NCBI GenBank assembly: GCA_003139255.1
Contig: PLIG01000103.1
Span: 29,458 to 67,523 of the forward strand
Direction of reading: 5' to 3'
DNA from: Acidimicrobiaceae bacterium
GTDB lineage: Bacteria; Actinomycetota; Acidimicrobiia; Acidimicrobiales; UBA8190
Length of the DNA stretch: 38,066 bases
Translations under genes and position numbers: made by a program
Notes under the pieces: model-generated
What the model was told of the DNA's origin: nothing
The model's input: only the letters and a program-made list of their open reading frames with translations
Databases searched by the model: none
In this document: positions 8,059 to 17,910 of the stretch, in pieces
How the letters are laid out: the number at the start of each line of letters is the position of its first letter
Numbering within the stretch: the first letter of the stretch is position 1

Positions 8059-9088
8059 CGCCGTCGCCTCCCGGCGAGCTCGGCGTTCGAGCAATCCGAT
8101 GTTCCTGGTCGCTCGTGAGCCGTCTATCGTCGGTGCCTCGCACGCAGCCTCCGTCGTGGACGGCACCCACAAGGGACCGAGCGCTTCCCACCCCCTGCCA
8201 CCGGCACCACCGCGCCAGACCCGCTAGCACCTTCGCAGGCGCTCGCGGATCTCGGAAGGTGGCCGTACCCACCTCCAACGCGTCTGCGCCGGCCATAAGC
8301 ATCGCGACCGCGTCCACGCCTCGCGCCACACCGCCCACGCCGACGATGCCCGCGCCCGGGAAGGCGGCCCGGCAGTCGTGCACCGCGCGCAGCGCGACGG
8401 GCCTGATGGCCGGACCCGACAACCCTCCGCCGCCCGGTCCGGAGCCGAGCGCGTACGCGCGTCTGCGGACGTCCACGGCCATGCCCAAGAGCGTGTTCAC
8501 GAGCACGAGCGTCTCGGCTCCCGCCTCTAGAGCGGCGCCGGCGACCTCCAACAAGTCAGAGACATTCGGGCTGAGCTTGGCCCACCGCGGCAGTCCGCAG
8601 GCTTCAGTTGCTGCCACAGCATCAGCTGTTGCCCGTGCCGAGTGCGCGAACATCCGGCTCCTGTCCTCGACGTTGGGGCAGCTGACATTCACCTCGACGG
8701 CGACCACCCCAGGTGCTCCTCCGATCAGCTCTGCCGCACGTGCATAGTCATCGACGTGCTGCCCCCAGATGCTCGCCACGACCCGGGCGCCGCGGTCGTT
8801 GAGCGCTGGAAGCTCGTCGCGCAGCCAGGCGGCGACACCCGGCCCTTGCAACCCCACCGAGTTGAGCATGCCGGCAGGTGTCTCGTGGATCCTGGGAGGG
8901 GGATTGCCAGGCCAAGGATCGGCACAAAGCGACTTCGCCACGACGGCGCCCAGGCTGGCGAGGTCGACGTAGGCGGCCAGTTCCGCGCCGTGACCCGCAG
9001 TGCCCGATGCGGTGAGCACGGGGTTCGGCAGGAGCACAGAGCCCACGTGCGTGCGCAGGTCCACCTGGGCGACGGGCCACGCCCTCAT
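8045..9088 (-). CDS. pyrD: Dihydroorotate dehydrogenase, class 1B catalytic subunit
   Basis: Oxidises dihydroorotate to orotate with FMN. Class 1B features are clear: [16 protein letters not shown], the [20 protein letters not shown] stretch, and NVSCPNVE with Cys as catalytic base (class 2 enzymes have Ser). Class 1B enzymes normally pass electrons to a PyrK Fe-S/FAD subunit, but no pyrK is in this window. The last 35 or so residues after SLVGAV ([11 protein letters not shown] onward) are a polar extension not expected in the family; they overlap pyrF by 14 bases. ATG at 9088 overlaps the carB stop as ATGA. 347 residues. Confidence 0.93.
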   Translation of the reverse strand: MRAWPVAQVDLRTHVGSVLLPNPVLTASGTAGHGAELAAYVDLASLGAVVAKSLCADPWPGNPPPRIHETPAGMLNSVGLQGPGVAAWLRDELPALNDRGARVVASIWGQHVDDYARAAELIGGAPGVVAVEVNVSCPNVEDRSRMFAHSARATADAVAATEACGLPRWAKLSPNVSDLLEVAGAALEAGAETLVLVNTLLGMAVDVRRRAYALGSGPGGGGLSGPAIRPVALRAVHDCRAAFPGAGIVGVGGVARGVDAVAMLMAGADALEVGTATFRDPRAPAKVLAGLARWCRWQGVGSARSLVGAVHDGGCVRGTDDRRLTSDQEHRIARTPSSPGGDGDADR

Positions 9089-12000
9089 TCGCCGTGCACC
9101 TGGCTGTCCGGTCGGTGCCTCGCTGCGCCGTGCACCTCTTGCAAGCTGACGACCGATAGGCCGTATCTCTGCCAGTCGGCGATGCCCGTGGCCGCGGCGC
9201 GCGCCGCGGCCACGGTGGTCAGGCATGGCACCTGGTGGAGCAAAGCGGTGGAGCGGATGTGCAAACCGTCCGCGCGCGGTCCGCGACCACGCGGGGTGTT
9301 GACCACGAGCTGAACCTGTCCCGAGGAGATCAACCCGATCGCGTCCGCCGCGCTGATCTCGCCCACCTTCCCCACCACCGTCCTCACATGCACGCCGTTC
9401 GACTCCAAGAACGCCGCCGTCCCGGACGTACCGGCAAGCTCGAAGCCCAACGCGGCGAACACCCGCGCGGGCCCCAGCCCCGCCGCCTTGTCCCTGTCCG
9501 CCAGGGACAAAAAGACTGTGCCGGCCGAGGGAAGGCGGGTGCCAGCGGCGATCTGGCTCTTCGCAAACGCGAGCCCGAAGGTCCTCCCGACTCCCATGAC
9601 CTCGCCCGTCGAGCGCATTTCGGGGCCCAACAAGCTGTCAACTCCGGGAAACCGGCTGAACGGAAGAACGGCTTCCTTCACGCTCACCCAGCGGCCGTTG
9701 CTAGGTGGCTGGAGGAGCTTCTCCTCACGCAGCTGCGACAACGTCGCCCCCAGCATCACCCGAGCCGCCACCTTGGCCACAGGAACGCCCGTCGCCTTCG
9801 CCACGAACGGCACAGTGCGGCTGGCACGCGGGTTGGCCTCCAGGACGTGTCCTTTCCCGTCCTTCACGGCGAACTGCACGTTCAAGAGGCCGATCACGCC
9901 GAGCGACTCGGCGATCGCGCGCGTGTGGCCTTCGAGCTCTGCGACCACCTGCGGAGGCAGGGTCTGCGGCGGCAGCGCGCACGCCGAGTCGCCGGAATGG
10001 ACGCCCGCCTCCTCGACGTGCTCCATCACCCCTGCCACGAGCACCTCGCCCGATGCGTCGCGCACCGCGTCGACGTCCACCTCGATCGCGTCCTCGAGAA
10101 ACCGGTCGACGAGCACAGGGCGCTCGACCGAGACTGCGCCCTCGCTCCTCAAAGAACCCGAAAGGGCCGACACCGCTTGCTCGAGGCGCTCGTCGTCGTA
10201 GACGATCTCCATGGCTCGTCCTCCGAGCACATAGCTCGGTCTCACGAGCACCGGGTAGCCGACCTTCGCCGCGACCGCCAACGCCTCCGCGACCGTCGTG
10301 GCCGTGCCACCAGCGGGTTGGGGGATCCCGAGCCGCTCGCAAAGCGCGTTCCACCGCTCGCGGTCCTCTGCCAGGTCGATCGAGGAAGGCGAGGTGCCGA
10401 GCACGAGCCGCGAGTCGATCGCGTGCGCCAACTTGAGCGGCGTTTGGCCGCCCAGCGAGACGATCACGCCCGCGAAGCGCTCACCATCGGCCGCAGATCC
10501 GTTGCCTGCCTCTCCACTTTCTGCTTCGATCACGTTCGCCACGTCCTCGGCGGTGAGCGGTTCGAAGTAGAGACGGTCCGACGTGTCGTAGTCGGTCGAG
10601 ACGGTCTCGGGATTGCAGTTGACCATGATGGTCTCGTAGCCGGCCGCCCGCAGCGCCATCGACGCGTGCACGCAGCAATAGTCGAATTCGATCCCCTGGC
10701 CGATGCGGTTCGGCCCCGACCCGAGGATCACGACACGAGGCCGCTCCCCCAGGTGCACCTCGTCTTCGTCCTCGTACGTGGCGTAGTGATAGGGGGTGCG
10801 AGCCGCGAACTCGGCGCTGCAGGTGTCAACGGTCTTGAAAGTGGCCCGCACACCCACCTCGGTGCGCCGAGCACGCACTTGTCCCTCATTCAGCATCGAG
10901 TCCGTAGCGGCGGGGCTGTTGCCGTCTCGTGAGCCCTCGCCGAAGTGGGCACCCTGCGCGTCGGCAGCGGCACGCCCCGAGAACAGGCCCGAGAACAGGT
11001 AAGCGATCTGCGCATCGGAGAAACCGAGACGTTTCACGTCTCGCCAGGACCTGCGGTCGAGCCCCCCGACCCCTCCGCCGGCTCGCGCGAGCGCCTCGAG
11101 GCGTAGGCGCGCAGCTGTGATCCTCCCCAACTGATAGACGAACCACGGGTCGACGCCCGTCGACTCTGCCAGAGCGTCAGGGGTGACGCCGCGCCGCAGA
11201 GCAGCCTCCATATGGAAGACCCGCTCTGGAGTCGGCTCACGCGCCCGCGTCATCAGCTCCTCGTCGTCGAGCAGCTCGTAAGCAGCCTCGGCCGGGTCCG
11301 CGTTCAGGCCTGCCCGGTCCTGTTCGAGCGAGCGAATTGCCTTCTGCAGTGACTCGGGAAACGTACGGCCGATTGCCATCACCTCTCCTACTGACTGCAT
11401 ACGTGTTCCCAGGTGGTCGACGCTCCCGGGAAGCTTCTCGAACGCCCAGCGCGGAATCTTCGTCACCACGTAGTCGATGGTGGGCTCGAAGCACGCGGGC
11501 GTGACACCCGTGATGTCGTTGGCAATCTCATCGAGCGTGTAGCCGACCGCCAAGCGCGCAGCGATCTTGGCGATGGGAAAACCCGTCGCCTTCGACGCCA
11601 ACGCGGAAGAGCGCGAGACACGCGGGTTCATCTCGATCACCACGCGCCGGCCGTCAGTGGGGTCGACGGCAAATTGGATGTTGGACCCGCCCGTCTCTAC
11701 CCCGACGCGCCGGATACAGGCAAAAGCGTCGTCTCGCATGGCCTGGTACTCGACATCGGAAAGAGTCTGCGCGGGAGCCACCGTGATGGAATCACCTGTG
11801 TGAACTCCCATAGGGTCGAGGTTCTCGATCGAGCACACGACGACGCAGTTGTCCACACGATCGCGCATCACCTCGAGCTCGAACTCCTTCCACCCTCGTA
11901 TGGAACGCTCGATCAGGACACGTGACACGGGGCTGGCGGCGAGCCCTTCCGCCGCCACCCGGGCAAGGGTCTCACGGTCTTGCGCGGTACCGCTGCCCGC

Positions 12001-12528
12001 CCCCCCGAGGATGAAGCTCGGACGCACGATGAGCGGGAAGCCCACGGCCTGCCCCACGGCCATCGCCTCGTCCAAAGAGCTCGCGAAGCCTGACGCGGGA
12101 ACCTCCAGCCCGATCTCCCCCATGGCCTCCTTGAACCGGTCACGGTCCTCCGCGGTGGCGATCGCCTCGGCGTTCGCCCCGATGAGCTCCACCTCGAGCT
12201 GCGCGAGCAGCCCGCTACCCGCGAGCTCCATCGCCAGGTTCAGACCTGTCTGGCCCCCCAGGGTGGGAAGGATCGCCTCGGGCCTCTCGCGTTCGACTAT
12301 GGCGGCGAGAACGTCGGCGTCGAGAGGCTCCACGTAGGTGCGATCCGCCAGCTCCGGATCGGTCATGATCGTTGCAGGGTTCGAGTTGGCAAGCACGACG
12401 CGGTATCCCTCGGCGCTGAGCACTCGGCACGCCTGAGAACCCGAGTAGTCGAACTCACACGCCTGGCCGATCACGATCGGGCCGGAGCCGATCACGAGGA
12501 TCGTCTCGATGTCGGTTCGCCGGGGCAT
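9085..12528 (-). CDS. carB: Carbamoyl-phosphate synthase, large subunit
   Basis: Makes carbamoyl phosphate for pyrimidines and arginine from bicarbonate, ATP and ammonia passed from CarA. It holds the two homologous ATP-grasp halves: the first starts [20 protein letters not shown], the second [20 protein letters not shown], and the C-terminal allosteric MGS-like domain follows ([20 protein letters not shown]). At 1147 residues it is longer than the usual 1060-1110. The excess is mainly a low-complexity stretch at about residues 511-549 in the linker between the halves, beginning [16 protein letters not shown]. The ATG at 12528 shares one base with the carA stop (TGATG). Confidence 0.98.
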   Translation of the reverse strand: MPRRTDIETILVIGSGPIVIGQACEFDYSGSQACRVLSAEGYRVVLANSNPATIMTDPELADRTYVEPLDADVLAAIVERERPEAILPTLGGQTGLNLAMELAGSGLLAQLEVELIGANAEAIATAEDRDRFKEAMGEIGLEVPASGFASSLDEAMAVGQAVGFPLIVRPSFILGGAGSGTAQDRETLARVAAEGLAASPVSRVLIERSIRGWKEFELEVMRDRVDNCVVVCSIENLDPMGVHTGDSITVAPAQTLSDVEYQAMRDDAFACIRRVGVETGGSNIQFAVDPTDGRRVVIEMNPRVSRSSALASKATGFPIAKIAARLAVGYTLDEIANDITGVTPACFEPTIDYVVTKIPRWAFEKLPGSVDHLGTRMQSVGEVMAIGRTFPESLQKAIRSLEQDRAGLNADPAEAAYELLDDEELMTRAREPTPERVFHMEAALRRGVTPDALAESTGVDPWFVYQLGRITAARLRLEALARAGGGVGGLDRRSWRDVKRLGFSDAQIAYLFSGLFSGRAAADAQGAHFGEGSRDGNSPAATDSMLNEGQVRARRTEVGVRATFKTVDTCSAEFAARTPYHYATYEDEDEVHLGERPRVVILGSGPNRIGQGIEFDYCCVHASMALRAAGYETIMVNCNPETVSTDYDTSDRLYFEPLTAEDVANVIEAESGEAGNGSAADGERFAGVIVSLGGQTPLKLAHAIDSRLVLGTSPSSIDLAEDRERWNALCERLGIPQPAGGTATTVAEALAVAAKVGYPVLVRPSYVLGGRAMEIVYDDERLEQAVSALSGSLRSEGAVSVERPVLVDRFLEDAIEVDVDAVRDASGEVLVAGVMEHVEEAGVHSGDSACALPPQTLPPQVVAELEGHTRAIAESLGVIGLLNVQFAVKDGKGHVLEANPRASRTVPFVAKATGVPVAKVAARVMLGATLSQLREEKLLQPPSNGRWVSVKEAVLPFSRFPGVDSLLGPEMRSTGEVMGVGRTFGLAFAKSQIAAGTRLPSAGTVFLSLADRDKAAGLGPARVFAALGFELAGTSGTAAFLESNGVHVRTVVGKVGEISAADAIGLISSGQVQLVVNTPRGRGPRADGLHIRSTALLHQVPCLTTVAAARAAATGIADWQRYGLSVVSLQEVHGAARHRPDSQVHGE
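10976..10999. repeat. 12-bp tandem duplication inside carB
   Basis: CCCGAGAACAGG is present twice in a row (10976-10987, 10988-10999) and encodes LFSG-LFSG at the edge of the extra linker segment of CarB. It looks like a replication-slippage duplication that kept the frame. Confidence 0.85.
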
Positions 12529-13709
12529 CAGACGTCGACCTCGACTTCTTTCCCCATCAGCTTGCGGAACTCCTCGAACAGGTAGCGCGCGTCGTGCGGG
12601 CCGGGACCTGCCTCGGGGTGGTACTGCACGCCGAAGGCTGCCAGGTCGGCACAGCGAAAGCCTTCGACCACACCGTCGTTCAGGTTGACGTGGGTGACCT
12701 CTGTCGCGCTGGCGCCACGTTGGGGCAAGGAAGCGGCTTCGACCGCGTAATTGTGGTTCTGGCTCGTGATCTCGACTCGGCCGGTGTCGAGCCGGCGAAC
12801 AGGGTGGTTGCCGCCGTGGTGCCCGAACGGAAGCTTGAAGGTGCGTGCGCCGAGGGCCGCGCCGAGCAATTGGTGACCGAGACAGATGCCGAATGTCGGC
12901 ACCTTTCCAAGGAGCTCGGAGATTATGCCGGCCTGGGTTCCGAGCGCGGCGGGGTCGCCGGGACCGTTCGACAGGAGCACGCCGTCGGGATCCATGTCCA
13001 GGGCATCCGCCGCCGGGAAAGAGGCCGGCACGACAGTGATCCTGGCAAGCCGACCCAGGTTGCGCAGCATGGTCTGCTTCACTCCGAAGTCGTAGGCCAC
13101 CACCCGCAGCGGTCCCGACCCGTGCTCATAGGGCGTTCGGGTGGTCACCTCGGAGACGAGGTCCTTCCCGGTCGTGCCCGGCTCTGCCGTTGCCGCTTCG
13201 CGCAGCTCGCAGTAGTCCGCGGTGCCGAACGCGCACCCCATCGCTCCGTCTTCGCGTAAATGCCTTGTGAGCCTGCGCGTGTCGACCCCGGAGATCCCCG
13301 GTATCCCGTTTCGGATAAGGAGCTCCTCGAGCGACCCTGCCGCGCGCCACGACGAGTGACGCGACGTGAGGTCGCGCACCACGATGCCGCGGCACCAAGG
13401 GTGGCGCGCCTCGTTGTCGGATGGGTTGACCCCGTAATTGCCGATGTGGGGGTAGGTGAAGGCGACGACCTGGCCCGCGTAGCTCGGATCGGTGAGGACC
13501 TCCTGGTATCCGCAGAGCACCGTGTTGAACACGAGCTCCCCATGAGCCAGGCCGTCCGGCGGCGCCGCTCCCACGGCCTCACCCTCGAACACCTCCCCGT
13601 CGGCGAGGACGAGGAGAGCGAGAGGACGTTCCTCCGAAGGATCTCCCCCTCCACCAGAGCCGGCGCCATCGGTGCCCCGTCGCGAGGCGCCGGAGGGCGC
13701 AGTAGTCAC
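12528..13709 (-). CDS. carA: Carbamoyl-phosphate synthase, small (glutaminase) subunit
   Basis: Releases ammonia from glutamine for CarB. The N-terminal domain has the usual [12 protein letters not shown] start and [20 protein letters not shown]. The class I glutaminase domain has SNGPGDP, the nucleophile in [11 protein letters not shown], and the catalytic His-Glu in [16 protein letters not shown] at 13709 overlaps the pyrC stop as GTGA and gives 393 residues; no other start was found before the conserved region, although the first 25 residues (Gly- and Ser-rich) are not typical. The frame is open upstream inside pyrC but without family similarity. Confidence 0.95.
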   Translation of the reverse strand: MTTAPSGASRRGTDGAGSGGGGDPSEERPLALLVLADGEVFEGEAVGAAPPDGLAHGELVFNTVLCGYQEVLTDPSYAGQVVAFTYPHIGNYGVNPSDNEARHPWCRGIVVRDLTSRHSSWRAAGSLEELLIRNGIPGISGVDTRRLTRHLREDGAMGCAFGTADYCELREAATAEPGTTGKDLVSEVTTRTPYEHGSGPLRVVAYDFGVKQTMLRNLGRLARITVVPASFPAADALDMDPDGVLLSNGPGDPAALGTQAGIISELLGKVPTFGICLGHQLLGAALGARTFKLPFGHHGGNHPVRRLDTGRVEITSQNHNYAVEAASLPQRGASATEVTHVNLNDGVVEGFRCADLAAFGVQYHPEAGPGPHDARYLFEEFRKLMGKEVEVDV

Positions 13710-15133
13710 CTCTGAGCCTCGGCGCCGACCACCACCGGCTCGCCGGCGCATATCGTGTGACGGACACGACCAGTGAGCTTCCGACCCGCCCACGGTGTGT
13801 TTCGGCTGCGGCTGGCCATCCGGAGGGGATCGACCACCCAGCTTTCCGTCGGGTCGAACACACAGAGGTTCGCCGGAGCGCCGGGCGTGATCGGACCACC
13901 CTGGTCGCCGCCCTGGCACAGTGCCATCTGAGCGATGCGCGCAGGACGCCACGACATCAAGCCCACGACGTCACGTGTGGACAGTCGCGACAGCTGCTCG
14001 CCGCTCGCGCTGTACAGCGGCGACCCCTCACCACCGCACAGCGCGCCCAACACGACAGCGAGCGCCGTCTCGAGCCCGAGCATCCCCGGGGCGGCGTCCG
14101 CAAGAGGCACGTCCTTGGCCTCGGGCCGATGCGGCGCATGGTCGGTGGCGATCGCGTCGACGGTCCCGGCGACACACCCCTTGCGAAGTGCGGCGACATC
14201 TGCGGCCGTACGCAACGGCGGGTACACCTTGAACGCCGTGTCGTAGTCCGCGAGCTCGGCGTCGGTAAACGCGAGGTGATGGGGCGTCACCTCCCCCGTA
14301 ACAGCAAGTCCTTCCGCCTTGGCCGCGCCAAGTAGGACCACCGAGCCGGCAGAGGACAGATGCAACAGGTGCAGCCGTCCCTTCGTCAAGCGTACGAGCG
14401 CTATGTCGCGCGCCACCATGAGCTCCTCGGCCTCCGCCGGCACACCGGGAACACCCAAGCGGCTCGACCACTCACCCTCGTGCATTGCCGCGCCCGGCGC
14501 GAGAGCGCGGTCCTCGCAGTGCTCGGCCAGAGTGACCCCGAGCCCACGCGCGTACTCCAACGCGCGCCGCATGACACCGGAGTCCTGCACGCCTGCACCG
14601 TCGTCGGTGAAGAGCCGAACCCCGAGGTCCGCGAGCTCCCCCATCGGGGCGAGATGTTCGCCGGCGCGTCCAACCGTGATCGTCCCTGCCACCGCGATCT
14701 TGCAGACGGCGCCGGCTCCGAGCGCCAGCACTTCCGACGCGACCGCTGCATTGTCGAGAGGGGGATCCGTGTTCGGCATGGCCACGACCGCCGTGAACCC
14801 CCCGAGCGCCGCGGCACGCGCGCCGGTGTCGATGCACTCGGCGTCTTCGTTCCCCGGCTCGCGCAGGTGGACGTGCAAGTCGACCAGCCCTGGCACCACC
14901 AAGCAACCCCCGGCATCTAGGACGGTCGCACCGCTCGGAACCTCCAGGCCTTCGCCCACCGCGCTCACAGTGCCACCCGAGCACACAACGTCGGCCCGCC
15001 GTTGTCCACTCTCGTCGATGACGGTCCCGCCGCGGACCACCACGGTCGGAACCGTGCCGGGCACGCGCGCCGCGCCGCGATGTGTCACCGGTGGCGCTTC
15101 GGTGGGCTCAGGCACCGCTCGTCTCCCAGGCAT
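13706..15133 (-). CDS. pyrC: Dihydroorotase, type I
   Basis: Cyclises carbamoyl aspartate to dihydroorotate. The amidohydrolase metal site begins [16 protein letters not shown]; further landmarks are the HCED and HLSSA histidines, TPHHL and the Asp of ATDHAPH. This is the multidomain type I form normal for Actinobacteria and Firmicutes, not the short E. coli type. ATG at 15133 gives 475 residues and overlaps pyrB by 26 bases; a GTG at 15088 (residue 16) would shorten the overlap and also keep the whole domain, so the start is uncertain. The 3' end overlaps carA as GTGA. Confidence 0.95.
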   Translation of the reverse strand: MPGRRAVPEPTEAPPVTHRGAARVPGTVPTVVVRGGTVIDESGQRRADVVCSGGTVSAVGEGLEVPSGATVLDAGGCLVVPGLVDLHVHLREPGNEDAECIDTGARAAALGGFTAVVAMPNTDPPLDNAAVASEVLALGAGAVCKIAVAGTITVGRAGEHLAPMGELADLGVRLFTDDGAGVQDSGVMRRALEYARGLGVTLAEHCEDRALAPGAAMHEGEWSSRLGVPGVPAEAEELMVARDIALVRLTKGRLHLLHLSSAGSVVLLGAAKAEGLAVTGEVTPHHLAFTDAELADYDTAFKVYPPLRTAADVAALRKGCVAGTVDAIATDHAPHRPEAKDVPLADAAPGMLGLETALAVVLGALCGGEGSPLYSASGEQLSRLSTRDVVGLMSWRPARIAQMALCQGGDQGGPITPGAPANLCVFDPTESWVVDPLRMASRSRNTPWAGRKLTGRVRHTICAGEPVVVGAEAQR

Positions 15134-16205
15134 CTTCTAGCCCTGCAACAGCTCCGGCGGGGCTCTTGCCCTGTGGCGTCCCGAGAAGCATGAACAACAC
15201 GGCCATGCGCACCGCTACACCGTTCGCGACCTGCCGCAATATCACCGAGCCGGGAAGGTCGGGAACCTCGTCAGCGATCTCCACACCGCGGTTCATCGGC
15301 CCGGGGTGCATCACGAGCGCCCCGTCGGCCAACGTCGCCGCGCGTCGGGCATTGAGCCCGTAGGCGGCCGCGTACTCGCGCACGGACGGCAGGAAACGGC
15401 CCGCGCCACGTTCGCCTTGCAGGCGCAGCAGATAGCACACGTCGGTCTGCGGAAGCACTTCGTCGAGGTCGTGCGACACACCGGCCACCGGCCAAGCTTC
15501 GACAGCAGGGGGCAGCAGTGTTCCAGGTGCAACGAGCGTCACCCGTGCCCCTAGGGCGCCGAACGCGAGCACGCTCGACCGCGCGACTCGGCTGTGGCGG
15601 ACGTCACCGACGATGGCGACACGCAGACCTTTGAAGCACTCCACTCCGGTCTCGGCAGGTGCGCGGCCGTCTCGCTCGGCGAGGACCTGGCGGATCGTGC
15701 AGCAGTCGAGCAGCGCCTGAGTGGGGTGCTCGTGCCATCCGTCGCCAGCGTTCAAGACGCAGGTGTCTACCCAACGGGCCACCGCCGCGGGAGCACCGGC
15801 AGCAGAGTGCCGGACCACGAACGCGTCTACCCCCATCGCGGCGACCGTCTCCACCGTGTCGCGCAACGACTCGCCTTTCTTCAGCGAAGATGAGCTCGCG
15901 TTGAACGACAGGACGTCAGCCGACAGCCGCTTTGCCGCCGTCTCGAACGACAGCTTCGTGCGCGTCGATTCTTCCACGAAAAGTGTCACCACCGTCTTGC
16001 CTCGGAGCGCGGGAACCTTGGGGATGTCCCGCTTGGAAACTTCGACGAACGCGTCGGCGACCCGCAACACCTCCTCGATGCCCTCGGCACCAAGGTCGGA
16101 CACCGACAGCAGGTGGCGCCGTGCACCAACGCTCGGGGCAGAATTCGTGTCAGTACCGGATTCGCCCCTGCGCTTCCCGGCGACCGCCTCCTGGTCAGAC
16201 GTCAT
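15108..16205 (-). CDS. pyrB: Aspartate carbamoyltransferase, catalytic chain
   Basis: Condenses carbamoyl phosphate with aspartate. The carbamoyl-phosphate loop reads FVEESTRTKLSFETAAKRL, followed by SSSLKKGESLRDTV, VVRHS and HEHPTQALLD; the C-terminal aspartate-binding domain has LLRLQGER and VMHPGPMNRGVEI. No pyrI regulatory subunit is present, as expected when PyrR controls the operon. The first 30 residues are a polar, low-conservation leader before HLLSVSDLG. ATG at 16205 overlaps the pyrR stop as ATGA. 365 residues, longer than the usual 305-320 because of this leader and a 3' tail (GTPQGKSPAGAVAG onward). Confidence 0.96.
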   Translation of the reverse strand: MTSDQEAVAGKRRGESGTDTNSAPSVGARRHLLSVSDLGAEGIEEVLRVADAFVEVSKRDIPKVPALRGKTVVTLFVEESTRTKLSFETAAKRLSADVLSFNASSSSLKKGESLRDTVETVAAMGVDAFVVRHSAAGAPAAVARWVDTCVLNAGDGWHEHPTQALLDCCTIRQVLAERDGRAPAETGVECFKGLRVAIVGDVRHSRVARSSVLAFGALGARVTLVAPGTLLPPAVEAWPVAGVSHDLDEVLPQTDVCYLLRLQGERGAGRFLPSVREYAAAYGLNARRAATLADGALVMHPGPMNRGVEIADEVPDLPGSVILRQVANGVAVRMAVLFMLLGTPQGKSPAGAVAGLEDAWETSGA

Positions 16206-16771
16206 CGGGCGAGCACGTCGCCGAGCACCACACCGTCGAGGCTGACGTCCACCTGCTCGTCGATGCGCGTCGGCATATTCTTCCCGACGTAATCGGGACG
16301 GATCGGGATCTCGCGATGGCCGCGGTCCACCATGACCGCGAGTTGCACAGCCCGCGCGCGGCCGTAGTCCGCCAATGCGTTGAGCGCCGCCCGCACGGTT
16401 CGGCCGGTGAACAGCACGTCGTCCACCAGCACCACCAGTCGCCCTGCGAGATCTTCTGGAATGTCGGTGACGGCCTCGGGGAGCACCGGACGGATGCCGA
16501 TGTCGTCGCGATAAAAGGCGACGTCCAAGGTGCCGGCGGAGACGGCAGTGCCCTCGATCTCCTCGAGCACCTGCGCCAAGCGCCTGGCCAGGGAAACGCC
16601 GCCCGTCTGCAACCCTATGACGACCACGTCGGAGAGACCGTGGTTGCGCTCGACGATCTCGTGGGCGATGCGGGTGATGGCCCGCGAGACATCCTCGGCA
16701 GACAACACCTGGACCCGAGGGACGAAGACCCCACCGCGAGGTGTGGTCAGTCTGCGCTCTCGCTCCGCCAC
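16202..16771 (-). CDS. pyrR: PyrR, pyrimidine operon RNA-binding regulator / uracil phosphoribosyltransferase
   Basis: PyrR binds pyr mRNA when UMP is abundant and shuts down expression; many also have uracil phosphoribosyltransferase activity. The PRPP-binding motif VVLVDDVLFTGRTVRAAL is intact and the family ending GDVLAR-like C-terminus is present. 189 residues. GTG at 16771 has a strong GGAGGAG Shine-Dalgarno at 16777-16783, and a PyrR-type hairpin lies immediately upstream at 16794-16811. It is the first gene of the pyr run, 93 bp after nusB. In Streptomyces a bldD gene is, as I recall, found between nusB and pyrR; none is here. Confidence 0.96.
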   Translation of the reverse strand: MAERERRLTTPRGGVFVPRVQVLSAEDVSRAITRIAHEIVERNHGLSDVVVIGLQTGGVSLARRLAQVLEEIEGTAVSAGTLDVAFYRDDIGIRPVLPEAVTDIPEDLAGRLVVLVDDVLFTGRTVRAALNALADYGRARAVQLAVMVDRGHREIPIRPDYVGKNMPTRIDEQVDVSLDGVVLGDVLAR

Positions 16772-16793
16772 TGGGGCTCCTCCGCGTTCCGTT

Positions 16794-16811
16794 CGGGCCT
16801 CACTGGACCCG
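16794..16811 (-). promoter_or_regulatory. PyrR-binding RNA hairpin in the pyrR leader
   Basis: The minus strand reads CGGGTCCAGTGAGGCCCG. CGGG pairs with CCCG, then after a bulged U, CC pairs with GG around an AGUGA loop. The core matches the published PyrR-binding pattern UCCNGNGAGGY at every fixed position. It ends ten bases before the pyrR Shine-Dalgarno, with no room for an antiterminator/terminator pair, which favours PyrR-dependent translational repression as reported in mycobacteria rather than the attenuation of Bacillus. Confidence 0.8.
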
Positions 16812-16829
16812 CTTCACGGTTGTCGGAAC

Positions 16830-16835
16830 ATGCTA
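16830..16835 (-). promoter_or_regulatory. Candidate -10 box of the pyr operon
   Basis: TAGCAT on the minus strand fits TAnnnT and would start RNA near 16823, giving a leader of about 50 bases that contains the PyrR hairpin and the ribosome-binding site. No -35 match is visible. The same hexamer occurs before the gene at 31891. Readthrough from nusB is also possible. Confidence 0.35.
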
Positions 16836-16864
16836 ACACGCCGCGTTCTCGAACCGCCTGGCAC

Positions 16865-17287
16865 TCAGGGGTGAAGCTGACGGGCGATGTGGGATAGGAC
16901 CCCGTTCACGAAGGCCCCGGATGCGTCTGTCGAATACTCCTTCGCCAACTCGACCGCCTCGTCGATCACCACCGCCACGGGAGTGCCCGGTTGGTCGAGC
17001 AGTTCGTAGGTGGCGAGCCGCAGGATCGTGCGGTCGACGATCGGCATGCGCCCGATCTCCCAACCCACCGCCGTACCGGCGACCAGGGAGTCGACTTGCG
17101 CGCGGCGACCGGCGACCCCTTTGACCAGCTTCACAGCGAACGGATCCGGCGTCGCCGGAAGCGCCTCCAGCAACATGGCGGGTTCCAAGGACTTGAGCTC
17201 GGCCTCGTAGAGCAGTGCCATTGCCTGCTCACGCGCCTCGTGGCGGGACCCTTCACCCTGCGCCGGTTGGCGGCGCCCAGCTGCCAC
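16865..17287 (-). CDS. nusB: Transcription antitermination factor NusB
   Basis: Binds boxA RNA with S10 to form the rRNA antitermination complex. The 140-residue protein has the family pattern HEAREQAMALLYEAEL at the start, then GRMPIVDRTILRLATYELLD and VVIDEAVELAKEYSTDASGAFVNGVL near the end. GTG at 17287, 22 bp after the efp stop. The efp-nusB pair is conserved widely in bacteria. Confidence 0.96.
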   Translation of the reverse strand: MAAGRRQPAQGEGSRHEAREQAMALLYEAELKSLEPAMLLEALPATPDPFAVKLVKGVAGRRAQVDSLVAGTAVGWEIGRMPIVDRTILRLATYELLDQPGTPVAVVIDEAVELAKEYSTDASGAFVNGVLSHIARQLHP

Positions 17288-17308
17288 GGTCGCCAGCCTC
17301 GCACCAGG

Positions 17309-17869
17309 TCAGGCGCGCGTGATGTACTGACCCGTGCGGGTGTCCACCTTGATGCGCTCACCAGGGTTGACGAACAGAGGAACCTGCAGGACCAACCCCG
17401 TTTCCAATGTGGCCGACTTTCGAGCCCCCGACACCCGGTCTCCCTGGAGCCCCGGCTCGGTATTTGTGACTTGGAGCTCGACCGCGGCCGGAAGGGCCAC
17501 GCCGACGATCTCGCTCTCGTAGAGCTCCAGCACGGCGTTGTCGCTTTCCTTCAAGAACTTCGCCGCGTCCCCAAGCGTCTCGCGCGCCACGTGAACCTGG
17601 TCGTAGGAGGTCGTGTCCATGAACACGTAACTGCTTCCGTCGTTGTAGAGGTACTGCATCTCGTGCTTTTGCACTATGGCCTGCTCGACACGCTCGTCGG
17701 CCCTGAATGTGCGGTCGAGCACGGCCCCGGTTCGGACGTTCTTCAGCTTCGTTCGCACGAAAGCGCCACCCTTGCCAGGCTTCACGTGCTGGAACTCGAC
17801 CACGGTGAAAAGACCCTCGTCCAGTGCGAGGGTCATCCCGTTTCGCAGGTCGTTGGTTGTGACAGCCAT
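17309..17869 (-). CDS. efp: Translation elongation factor P
   Basis: Relieves ribosome stalling at polyproline. The 186-residue protein starts MAVTTNDLRNGMTLALDEGLF and carries the acceptor loop HVKPGKGGAF with Lys33 at the tip, where other groups attach lysine, rhamnose or other modifications. No epmA/epmB or earP homologue is in the window; actinobacterial EF-P with this loop is thought to work unmodified. The three OB-like domains end at GERIKVDTRTGQYITRA. ATG at 17869, with AGGAG about 12 bases upstream, 41 bp after the peptidase stop. Confidence 0.97.
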   Translation of the reverse strand: MAVTTNDLRNGMTLALDEGLFTVVEFQHVKPGKGGAFVRTKLKNVRTGAVLDRTFRADERVEQAIVQKHEMQYLYNDGSSYVFMDTTSYDQVHVARETLGDAAKFLKESDNAVLELYESEIVGVALPAAVELQVTNTEPGLQGDRVSGARKSATLETGLVLQVPLFVNPGERIKVDTRTGQYITRA

Positions 17870-17910
17870 CGAGCAGCGGGCTCCTGTCTGGGCACGTGTG
17901 TGTGGTTGCG

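Noticed and set aside
9235-10932. Plus-strand open frame of 565 codons
   Set aside because: Antisense shadow of carB; its translation is Arg/His-rich and without family features, while carB is certain.
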